NCBI GenBank assembly: GCA_903862465.1
Contig: CAIOYH010000095.1
Coordinates: forward strand, 1-40,912
Source: an uncultured bacterium
Lineage (GTDB): Bacteria; Bacteroidota; Bacteroidia; Bacteroidales; CAIWKO01
Reading direction: 5' to 3'
Length of the DNA stretch: 40,912 nt
This document shows positions 16,454 to 23,255 of the stretch, piece by piece; position 1 is the stretch's first letter, and the number at the start of each line of letters is the position of its first letter. The position numbers and the translations under genes are program-made. The notes beneath the pieces are model-generated. The model was not told the DNA's origin. It made no database searches and was given only the letters and a program-made list of their open reading frames with translations.

Positions 16454-16559
16454 TGTGCAACATTTATAATTTATACTATATGAATCTATTTATTGATAAC
16501 TAAAAAAACAAAGGTAAATTCTTTTTTTTAAACATAAATGCATTTATTAAAAAAAAATG

Positions 16560-16587
16560 TTGCGTATTATTTTTTTTACTAATTTTG
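16560..16587 (+). promoter_or_regulatory. Bacteroidota-type promoter for the second Fn3-like gene
   Basis: TTG (16560-16562, in ATGTTGCGTAT) and TAATTTTG (16580-16587) are 17 bases apart, matching the -33/-7 consensus. Transcription would start near 16594, about 75 bases before ATG 16669. The upstream box resembles that of the promoter at 5013. Confidence 0.7.
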
Positions 16588-16668
16588 TGCTTCGATTGAT
16601 TCGGTAGCGTTTTTTTCTGCCAATGTCAATTTTTAGTGTTGAAATCTTACATCTTAAACTAGCAAATT

Positions 16669-17433
16669 ATGCCAAAAGAACTAAACATTACAGGAATCAC
16701 CGTACTTAAACTGAATCGTAAATCGAAAGTTTCGACTTTGATTGAGGCTGCTCTTGCTCAGAATGCATCTAGTGTTCCTGAGCTAGTTGGCATCACGCAC
16801 GACGATGCCGCCATGCACGGCTTTGGAACTACCCTTCAATCTGTCTATATCGACTACAAGTCGAGCCCTCCCACTGCCACCAAAGAAGATGTTGACATTG
16901 CCAAAAGCAATCTCGTTGAGGCACACGGTGAAAACGCAAACGACATTCAAAGCATTGCCCGCAGAGAAGCGAAACTAGCAGGAAGTGTGTATATTGGAAT
17001 CAATATAGTGCAAAAAGCGGGCTATAAGCTTAAAAGCCCGAAAAGCGCTATGAATAAAAGTTTCAGTGCAAAGTCTGATGGACCTGGCTCGATCTTAATT
17101 AGAACCAAAGCGATAGGTCCACGAGCGGTTTATATTCGAGAATATGGCAAAACTATTGCAAAAAACATTGTGCCTCATCCTGATGACATTGAGGATTGGA
17201 TAGTCAGCACCGAAAATGATGTTCGTCTTGAAGGGGTGGATAGCATGGCTTGCTATGCGATTCGGGAAGCATGCATACAGCCAATTCCCCGAAAACCTAT
17301 GAGCAAACCTACCACCAATGTAGAAGAAAAGGCAACTTCCCCCAAAATCTCGAGTGGGCATCGCCGTACTTTTCTTCATCAAAGCATTTCCAATTACAAA
17401 TTTGGTAATTGGATTTGGGTGATTACTCAATAG
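16669..17433 (+). CDS. Second Fn3-like/hinge family protein, 254 aa
   Basis: No signal peptide or membrane helix. The N-terminal part is helical and alanine-rich (EDVDIAKSNLVEAHGENAND; SIARREAKLAGSVYIGI). It is followed by the hinge KAGYKLKSPKSAMNK and a beta-rich segment GPGSILIRTKAIGPRAVYIR, then EDWIVSTENDVRLEGVD and CYAIREACIQPIPR. This order (helices, AGY/SGF hinge, Fn3-like sheet) is also seen in the protein at 3630-4307. The last 50 residues are basic and Ser/Thr-rich and differ. The strict sequence identity between the two is low, so relationship is judged by plan. As with the other gene, a 21-bp tandem array starts directly downstream, within about 100 bases of the stop. Function unknown. 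Confidence 0.7.
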   Translation: MPKELNITGITVLKLNRKSKVSTLIEAALAQNASSVPELVGITHDDAAMHGFGTTLQSVYIDYKSSPPTATKEDVDIAKSNLVEAHGENANDIQSIARREAKLAGSVYIGINIVQKAGYKLKSPKSAMNKSFSAKSDGPGSILIRTKAIGPRAVYIREYGKTIAKNIVPHPDDIEDWIVSTENDVRLEGVDSMACYAIREACIQPIPRKPMSKPTTNVEEKATSPKISSGHRRTFLHQSISNYKFGNWIWVITQ

Positions 17434-17529
17434 AAACAAGCATATCTCATTCGTATCCTATTGTATCTTCTCGCTCATAGCAAGCCATTAATCCTCCAAA
17501 GTAGGTATTGACTTTTCGCTACCTAGCAA

Positions 17530-18243
17530 TGCATTTCCTATAGTAGGACTTGCGTTGTCTTTGTCATAGCTTGCAATATCTTTATAATGATGTCACTTCC
17601 ATAGCTATTATGTTTTTTTTACAAGATATAGATATGCCTTATCTTTATGATGATATGTCTTCCCTAGCTATATTGTTTTCTTTATTAGATAAAGTGATGC
17701 CTTATCTTTATGATGATATCCATTCTCTAGCTATATTGTTTTCTTTACAAGATAAAGTGATGCCTTTACTTTATGATGATTTGCATTATCTTTATAACTA
17801 TATGCGTTCTCTAGCTAATTACTTTCCTTTACAAGATAAAGATATTCCTTTTCTTTATGAAGATTTTCGTTGTCTTTATAATGATATGCCTTGTCCTTAT
17901 AATGATTTGTTTTGTCTCGATAATGTCATGCGTTATCCTGATTATGTTGCACTTTGTCTTTATAATAGTATGTGTTGCCATTGTAATGTTACGCTTTGCC
18001 CTTGTAATAGTTTGTCTTGACATTATAAGGAAATGCGTTGACATGATTAGGATTTGTGTTGTTATTATAATGTAATGCGTTGTCATTATAATGATTTGTT
18101 TTGCCATGATAAGGAAATGCGTTATCTTGTTTTGGAATTGCGTTGTCTTAACATTAGGATGCATTTCCATGATAATAACTTGCCAATCTTTTCGATGGAT
18201 ATGGATTATGTTTATAAGGATTTTCATAAGCTTAGTCTCTGAT
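17530..18243. repeat. Tandem array, 34 units of exactly 21 bp (array 2)
   Basis: Units begin at 17530 and then every 21 bases to 18223 (for example 17551, 17635, 17761, 17866, 17887, 18076). The commonest unit starts TGCGTTGTCTTTATAATGAT. Units 17635-17760 also form a higher-order 63-bp repeat (three units) in two near-identical copies. Units differ at up to half their positions, but I found no insertion or deletion in 714 bases. Weaker unit-like sequence extends upstream to about 17467. No single frame is open along the whole array: the longest plus frame stops at 18020 and the longest minus frame covers only 17829-18248. Confidence 0.94.
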
Positions 18244-18697
18244 AACATTATTGATATAATGAAAAGGCGTTACATGTTATGGAGAATTATTCGTCCTATT
18301 GATGAATCTTCATAGCATCTTTGCTCCTACCCTACTATGCTATGCCTATCGGAGTAAGACCTTAATTCAATTTATATCGAACTAAGGTCTTGCATATCCA
18401 CACAAATGTTATCTAGTGCAATTAGCAATTAAAGCATCCCATCCGTCGAGAGGAGCTATCCCGCAATCATTCGATGGGTATTGCAGACATGTTATCCAAT
18501 AGCATCATTATCTGCATAAAATTAAATAACGAAAATAATTTTATGATTCGTAAATGATTTATTTTCTATCTTTGCTAAAAATATTGCACACCTATTGTAA
18601 CGCTATTTTTGATGGAACAAAGGGCAGCTTGCTACCGTAAAATAGCTAACAATATTTGTAGTAAGAAGCAATAATAAACAATCGGAGCCGTGAGCCG
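18244..18697. other. Gene-free region with a strong hairpin, upstream of the M23 lipoprotein
   Basis: No convincing gene. A hairpin at 18356-18391 pairs AAGACCTTAATTC with GAACTAAGGTCTT (one mismatch, ten-base loop). Further weak inverted repeats occur around 18446-18522 (GATGGG and TCTGCA arms). A possible 20-codon leader frame lies at 18612-18674 (starting MEQRAACYRK), followed by a short hairpin at 18682-18699. The stretch could be a long structured leader or the remains of an RNA element; I cannot assign a class. Confidence 0.45.
18567..18574 (+). promoter_or_regulatory. Candidate -7 element upstream of the M23 lipoprotein gene
   Basis: TATCTTTG matches TAnnTTTG exactly. A -33 TTG is not clear (ATTCGT stands there). 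It would give a leader of about 190 bases before ATG 18770, including the small leader frame at 18612-18674. Confidence 0.45.
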
Positions 18698-18769
18698 ATG
18701 ATGACTCCAAAATCCAAAGATGAAATGAACTATATCGTATTGAAAAGAATTATCACATATTTGAACAGG

Positions 18770-19369
18770 ATGAAAAAGCTGTCCTATTTTCTCATCATCG
18801 CCTTGATCACGGGATGTTCGGGGCAGAATGCTGTTGTGCTTCACCGTTATGCTTCGGTGTATGATTCTATTTTCAAACTAAACCCTGCCTACTTGGGCTA
18901 TGGTTTCGATTTCCCTGTCGGAAAGCCCGATGCCAAGGGATATTACGATGCACAAGGCTTCGGTCAGAACACCCATTTGGGCAACGATTGGAACTCCAAC
19001 AGCGGCGGAAACACCGATTTGGGCGATCCCGTTTACAGCATTGGAGATGGTTATGTGACCTGTGCGCAAGACTTTGGTGGGGGTTGGGGCAATGTGGTGC
19101 GTATGGTTCATTGCCTTGATACCTTGAAGCAGGTGTATGTGGAGTCGCTTTATGCCCATTTGCAAGTGATACAGGTCAAAAAAGGGCAATTAATCAAAAA
19201 AGGCACCCAAATAGGCACCATCGGAAACTGCAACGGACATTATTATGCCCATCTTCATTTCGAAATCAGACGATTGGTTGATATGGATTTAGGAGGCGGA
19301 TATGCGGCTGACACCACAGGATTTTACGACCCTACCGCTTTTATAAAGAAACACCGCCCAAGGAAATAG
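18770..19369 (+). CDS. M23-family (LytM-like) metallopeptidase lipoprotein
   Basis: From ATG 18770 the protein has 199 residues and a lipoprotein signal (MKKLSYFLIIALITGCSG; lipid attachment at C16). An in-frame ATG at 18698 would bury this signal, so I chose the later start. The catalytic domain has the zinc ligands H69 and D73 (THLGNDW) and the last His of AHLHFEIRR, plus the conserved YAHL. These are the full ligand set of M23 enzymes, which cut peptide bridges in peptidoglycan; the protein should be active. The position of DPVYSIGDGYV and KKGTQIGTIGNCNGHYYAHL fits the LytM beta-sandwich. It acts in the periplasm, anchored to a membrane. Followed, 164 bases on, by the HEPN/MNT pair, probably unrelated. 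Confidence 0.9.
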   Translation: MKKLSYFLIIALITGCSGQNAVVLHRYASVYDSIFKLNPAYLGYGFDFPVGKPDAKGYYDAQGFGQNTHLGNDWNSNSGGNTDLGDPVYSIGDGYVTCAQDFGGGWGNVVRMVHCLDTLKQVYVESLYAHLQVIQVKKGQLIKKGTQIGTIGNCNGHYYAHLHFEIRRLVDMDLGGGYAADTTGFYDPTAFIKKHRPRK

Positions 19370-19489
19370 GAGATGCACGTTCGGATTGGGCTGTGCCTAA
19401 ACCAAACAACAATATAACCATCCAACAATAAAACAATCCCCTCCCATCAACAAATCACAAAAATTTCCCCATCGAATCAACTTTTTTAG

Positions 19490-19497
19490 TAATTTTG
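19490..19497 (+). promoter_or_regulatory. Candidate -7 element of the HEPN/MNT pair
   Basis: TAATTTTG fits TAnnTTTG and lies 36 bases before ATG 19534, a typical distance. No TTG at -33 could be found. Confidence 0.45.
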
Positions 19498-19533
19498 CAT
19501 CAAATTTAATGCTACAGTATCAATTATTAGTAA

Positions 19534-19974
19534 ATGGAAAATATGGACGAAATCGAATCAAATCAAAATGAGGCAACGGGGATTCATGTTGAGAATATCG
19601 TGAATTATTGGATTGAAATGTCTGAGAACGATTATGGCTCTATGATAGATTTCTATAATATCAAACGTTATAATTGGTCATTGTTTATTGGTCATTTGGT
19701 AATTGAAAAACTGATTAAAGCGGTTTATGTGAAGACACATCACAAACATCCGCCATTTATTCATGATTTGTTGAAACTGATTACAAGATGTAATGTGCAA
19801 ATCACCAACGAGCAGATGGATATTCTTGATACTATAACTACCTTTAATATAAATGTGCGTTATGATGATTACAAGTTAGCATTCTATAAGCAATGCACAC
19901 CTGAATATACCGAGAAATGGATTAATAATATAAAAACAATTAGACAATGGATACAAAACACGCTGTTGAAATAG
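19534..19974 (+). CDS. HEPN domain protein (partner of the downstream nucleotidyltransferase)
   Basis: 146 residues, mostly helical. The core NWSLFIGHLVIEKLIKAVYV, followed by PPFIHDLLKLI and INVRYDDYKLAFYKQ, fits the PF05168-type HEPN fold; the RYDDY piece corresponds to the family's usual RYPDY. HEPN proteins paired with MNT nucleotidyltransferases are known toxin-antitoxin systems, in which the HEPN partner is an RNase or is AMPylated by MNT. Here the RxxxxH motif of active HEPN RNases is not seen; R and the tyrosines are present but no His follows at the right spacing. The gene overlaps the MNT gene by 28 bases, so the two products are made together. Activity is therefore uncertain. Confidence 0.85.
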   Translation: MENMDEIESNQNEATGIHVENIVNYWIEMSENDYGSMIDFYNIKRYNWSLFIGHLVIEKLIKAVYVKTHHKHPPFIHDLLKLITRCNVQITNEQMDILDTITTFNINVRYDDYKLAFYKQCTPEYTEKWINNIKTIRQWIQNTLLK

Positions 19975-20273
19975 TAAATAAATACGTTTCATTTTTAGTG
20001 AATGAGCAAAAGCTAAATTTATATCAGGTTTTTTTGTTCGGTTCTTATGCCAAAAACAACTCAAGCAATGAAAGTGATATTGATGTTGCCATCGTGTTCC
20101 AAAATTTACCCGACCGTTTGGACATGCAATTAAAACTGATGAAATGGAGACGCAACTTTGATTTATCCATCGAACCACATCCTTTTGATAAATTGGAATT
20201 CAACAGAAACAATCCTTTTGCAAATGAAATTATTACTACAGGGTTGAATTTGACATTAGAAAAGTATGCGTAA
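19947..20273 (+). CDS. MNT-type minimal nucleotidyltransferase (antitoxin-like)
   Basis: 108 residues, standard for MNT proteins. FGSYAKNN (31-38) and SDIDVAIV (43-50) form the motif GSxxxx...DxD with D44 and D46 as metal-binding residues; all are present, so catalysis is likely intact. In studied HEPN/MNT systems the enzyme adds AMP to a tyrosine of the HEPN toxin and so silences it. The start codon lies inside the HEPN gene (28-base overlap), which favours coupled translation and fixes the order HEPN first, MNT second. No further toxin or phage gene adjoins. Confidence 0.9.
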   Translation: MDTKHAVEIVNKYVSFLVNEQKLNLYQVFLFGSYAKNNSSNESDIDVAIVFQNLPDRLDMQLKLMKWRRNFDLSIEPHPFDKLEFNRNNPFANEIITTGLNLTLEKYA

Positions 20274-20340
20274 TATGTAACTTCATACTTAGTTGCATTC
20301 CTTTTTAATAATAGAAATTGATAAAGCAGAAATTAAATCA

Positions 20341-20640
20341 ATGATAATGTTTTTAATCTTCTTTCTTCTTTTAATTCCTTTGATATTTCAATTTGTTGTT
20401 GGCAACAAAGCTATACATGGTTACACTTCATTAAAGTTTTGGCAAGCATGTATAATCTCCATAATTGGACAAATACTAATGATTATTTCCAGTTTTTTCT
20501 TAATGCTTAATGAAATAAGTAAATCTGGACTTAGAGATGGGATGCCTGCTTTAGGAGTTTTCGTAATAGGTACACTAATCGGAATACTAATTTTGGTAGT
20601 TATTGCCATACAACTCTACACAAAATTGTATGATACATAA
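20341..20640 (+). CDS. Small integral membrane protein, three predicted helices
   Basis: From ATG 20341 the product has 99 residues: helix 1 IMFLIFFLLLIPLIFQFVV, helix 2 CIISIIGQILMIISSFFLML and helix 3 ALGVFVIGTLIGILILVVIA. An upstream TTG in frame at 20293 would add a hydrophilic stretch; I prefer the ATG. No family is recognised. It stands 67 bases after the MNT gene on the same strand and could be cotranscribed with it. A downstream stretch to 20769 is simple AT-rich repeat of the CAACAATCCAACAAT kind. A membrane anchor or immunity role is possible but not shown. Confidence 0.6.
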   Translation: MIMFLIFFLLLIPLIFQFVVGNKAIHGYTSLKFWQACIISIIGQILMIISSFFLMLNEISKSGLRDGMPALGVFVIGTLIGILILVVIAIQLYTKLYDT

Positions 20641-20769
20641 ACAATGAAGAATTCAATCATTTGGCACAGCATTCAACTTACATCGCCTCTTCATTTCAGA
20701 CTCTGCCCAAATCAATCAACAATAGAACAATCCAACAATTCAACAATCTAACAATCCAACCATCTACCC

Positions 20770-20806
20770 AATGACCACAAATGACCATTAATGACCACAA
20801 ATGACT
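20770..20806. repeat. Second AATGAC repeat tract, at the 3' end of the LytTR gene
   Basis: AATGAC occurs at 20770, 20780, 20790 and 20800, ten bases apart, with CACA or CATT between copies. The last copy overlaps the stop codon of the LytTR gene at 20805. The words are the same as in the hox tract (10491-10662) but no four-helix-bundle gene is present here. Confidence 0.85.
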
Positions 20807-21560
20807 ATCTCCCCAACCATTCCTTAAAATCGTTCACCCTTTCGCGGCTCACTATGGCGTTGTCGTCGTGGAGAAAAGCCGCCGATATTTTCAGTCGTCC
20901 GTTGAAATAGGCAGAAGATTTCTCTATCGCATTGATGCGGATAATCACCTTGCGGTTGATTCTAAAAAACTCCGCAGGGTCGAGGATGCCTTCCAATTGG
21001 TCGAGGGTGAAATCCACAGGATATAGATGGTTTTTGTCGGTTGCCACAATCACGATGCCATCTTCAAAAATAAAATGGGCAATAGCGTCGGTCTTTATCG
21101 AAACGATGTTGTCGCCTATCTTAATCATAAAACGGCTTTTATATTGTTTGTTCATGGTGCGATACGCTTGCGTGATGTTATCAAGCATGATGGCATAATC
21201 GCTTTTATTCAGCTTGTTGAACTTCTCGAGCGCCTGACGAAGCTCTTCCAATCCGATGGGTTTCAGCAGATAGTCAATGCTATTGAGTTTGAAAGCGCGC
21301 AGGGCATATTCATCAAAAGCGGTGGTGAAGATGATGGGCGTATCCATGGCAATGGCATTAAAAATCTCGAAACTCAAGCCATCTGCCAAATGTATATCCA
21401 CAAAAAGCAAGTCGGCAGTGACACCATGTTCAAAGGCATGAATACTCTGTTTGACGCTATCAAAAGTGCCTACCACCTCTATCGTGGCATCTATCTTTCG
21501 CAGCAGATTGCCCAAATGCTCTGCCGAAAGCCGTTCGTCTTCTATAATAATAGTTTTCAT
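20805..21560 (-). CDS. LytTR-family response regulator
   Basis: 251 residues. An N-terminal receiver domain carries the acidic pair E7-D8, phosphoacceptor D55 (LLFVDIHLAD), the TTAFDEYALRAF switch region and the lysine of YLLKPIGLEEL. From about 140 a LytTR DNA-binding domain follows (RFMIKIGDNIVSIKTDAIAH; FFRINRKVIIRINAIEKSSA; IVSRERVNDFKEWL). Such regulators bind direct repeats of about 9 bases upstream of target genes. The start overlaps the end of the kinase gene by four bases (21557-21560), a typical two-component pair. Autoregulation cannot be judged. The stop codon falls inside an AATGAC repeat. Confidence 0.93.
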   Translation of the reverse strand: MKTIIIEDERLSAEHLGNLLRKIDATIEVVGTFDSVKQSIHAFEHGVTADLLFVDIHLADGLSFEIFNAIAMDTPIIFTTAFDEYALRAFKLNSIDYLLKPIGLEELRQALEKFNKLNKSDYAIMLDNITQAYRTMNKQYKSRFMIKIGDNIVSIKTDAIAHFIFEDGIVIVATDKNHLYPVDFTLDQLEGILDPAEFFRINRKVIIRINAIEKSSAYFNGRLKISAAFLHDDNAIVSRERVNDFKEWLGR

Positions 21561-22582
21561 TTGGAGGATAATAAAGGGATTTTCACGGTGAAGCTTTGTT
21601 CCGTTTGTATAATTTCCACGCCTTGTTCGGTGAAGAATTTATAACGGGCTTTGATGTTTTGCAATCCTGTTTGCGAACTTGGTTCGTGTTGCGGACGCAG
21701 TTGGAGGTTATTCGCCACGATGATAGAATTCCCTGCTGATGTGATGCTGATAGTCAGCGGAAAATCCGAAGAAGCTTCATTGTGTTTGATGGCATTCTCT
21801 ATCAAAATCTGCAACGCCATCGGGGGTATAAAAGCATAGAGGTCTTCCTTTTTGATGTCGGTGAGGATATTGAGATTTTGCTCAAAACGTATCTTCAACA
21901 GAAAGATATACGACTGAATAAACACCAATTCCTTCTCCACACTCACCAACTCGTGGTTCTGATTGTCCAACAAATAGCGATACACCTTCGACAGTTGGTT
22001 GATGAATTCCACCGACTTATCCTGATCTTTATACACCAAGGAACTCAACACACTCAAATTGTTGAACAAGAAATGCGGATTGATTTGGTTCTTCAGGTTT
22101 TGAAGCTGCGCTTGCAGGCTTTCTGTTCTATATTTCTCAATCTCCACCAAAGAGTTTTTCCAATGACGAAAAAATTGCGTACTGATTTCGATGCTCAACA
22201 GCAATATAGACATCACCACCAAACATCCTAGGACTATCATGGTGATTTTCATAAAATCATGACCTTCGAAGGGCAGATTATTTGATAAGATATTGAACAA
22301 GAAAGAGCCGATGAAGATAACCGTAGCGCTATAGCCGACACTCAAAAGCAGATGAATGGTGATGCGTCGCAAGGGTCTCGTTATCCACGGAAACTTCGTG
22401 TTGAGCCATTGATCAATGCGCAGATTCCCTTCCCACACCATGATGCTGATGAAGATAGACACCATGAAATCATAAAAATGAAGAATCTTGCCTGCTTTGC
22501 CGGGCACCACCAAATTGAGGGTAAGGGTGATCACTACCCCCAAAAGTATCATATACAGAAATCTGAATTTGTTGCGGCGCAT
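21557..22582 (-). CDS. LytS-type sensor histidine kinase
   Basis: 341 residues. Four hydrophobic segments (about 8-26, 36-50, 75-98, 114-132) anchor the N-terminal half; there is no large extracellular sensor. A coiled helix leads to the His_kinase motif QINPHFLFNNLSVLSSLVYK, with H170 the phosphorylated residue. The N box IENAIKHN and G box GLQNIKARYKFF of the ATPase domain are present. It phosphorylates the LytTR regulator encoded by the overlapping next gene. Upstream by 34 bases is the quinone reductase-like gene on the same strand, so the pair may belong to a longer operon reaching to the TonB receptor. Confidence 0.93.
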   Translation of the reverse strand: MRRNKFRFLYMILLGVVITLTLNLVVPGKAGKILHFYDFMVSIFISIMVWEGNLRIDQWLNTKFPWITRPLRRITIHLLLSVGYSATVIFIGSFLFNILSNNLPFEGHDFMKITMIVLGCLVVMSILLLSIEISTQFFRHWKNSLVEIEKYRTESLQAQLQNLKNQINPHFLFNNLSVLSSLVYKDQDKSVEFINQLSKVYRYLLDNQNHELVSVEKELVFIQSYIFLLKIRFEQNLNILTDIKKEDLYAFIPPMALQILIENAIKHNEASSDFPLTISITSAGNSIIVANNLQLRPQHEPSSQTGLQNIKARYKFFTEQGVEIIQTEQSFTVKIPLLSSK

Positions 22583-22616
22583 GTTGTGGCTTATTCTTTA
22601 AAATGCTGTGGAGATT

Positions 22617-23195
22617 TTAACGCAGTTCTTTGCCAAATGTTTCTATTTTGGCAAGCCAATTTTTCCGAAACTCTTCTGTGGATTTCTTGATTGGTCCAAC
22701 GTATGTAACTTTCACAGGTTTCACCCCACAAAACTCCAAAGTGGATTTCTTCAGTTGATTCACACTAGGTTTGCCATACATATTGCGATACATCCATCCG
22801 GGGAAGTCCAAGGTAGTGATAATGTGAGCCGATTTGCCTGCCAAGAGTTTGTCCCACCACACAGAGTTTTCGCGATATTGAAACGCCATGCCCGGCAGAA
22901 ACAAACGGTCAATAAATCCCTTGGTGATAGCGGGCAATCCACCCCACCACACGGGATGAACCCATACTAGATGGTTTGCCCATTGAATTTTCTCCCATGC
23001 TTCGAGCAAATCCGCTTCCAAATCTGTACGTTTATTATAACCCGATGTCAGATTCGGATTGAATTTCAAATCGCGTATCACGATTTCTTTTACTTCACAG
23101 CCTGCTTGTTTCGCACCTGTTTTGTAAGCTTCCGCTATGCCGAAGTTGAAACTACCTGCATTGGGATGTCCATTGATGATAAGAATGTTTTTCAT
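22617..23195 (-). CDS. NAD(P)H:quinone oxidoreductase-like flavoprotein
   Basis: 192 residues with a flavodoxin-like fold. NILIINGHPNAGSF at the start is the FMN/FAD phosphate loop, and HPVWWGGLPAITKGFIDRLF plus TTLDFPGWMYRNMYG match the NQO1/KefF/MdaB family. These enzymes reduce quinones or similar acceptors by two electrons with NAD(P)H. All main cofactor motifs are intact. The gene lies 60 bases after the TonB receptor and 34 bases before the LytS gene. Its place with a receptor and a two-component system suggests coregulation, possibly redox stress, but that is inference. Confidence 0.9.
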   Translation of the reverse strand: MKNILIINGHPNAGSFNFGIAEAYKTGAKQAGCEVKEIVIRDLKFNPNLTSGYNKRTDLEADLLEAWEKIQWANHLVWVHPVWWGGLPAITKGFIDRLFLPGMAFQYRENSVWWDKLLAGKSAHIITTLDFPGWMYRNMYGKPSVNQLKKSTLEFCGVKPVKVTYVGPIKKSTEEFRKNWLAKIETFGKELR

Positions 23196-23255
23196 GTTTT
23201 ATTTTATTATGAATGATTAAAAAAGAGGGTTTATCCTTATAATGATTATATGGAA

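Noticed and set aside
17530-18243. CRISPR array
   Set aside because: There are no constant repeats separated by unique spacers; adjacent units run directly into each other and all vary.
17550-18248. Open frames of 156 and 139 codons inside array 2 as protein genes
   Set aside because: They result from the 21-bp period, which keeps any stop-free frame open. Neither spans the array, and neither has a promoter or a leader.
18356-18522. Known riboswitch or tRNA in the region before the M23 gene
   Set aside because: Hairpins exist but no known riboswitch core or tRNA arm pattern could be matched.
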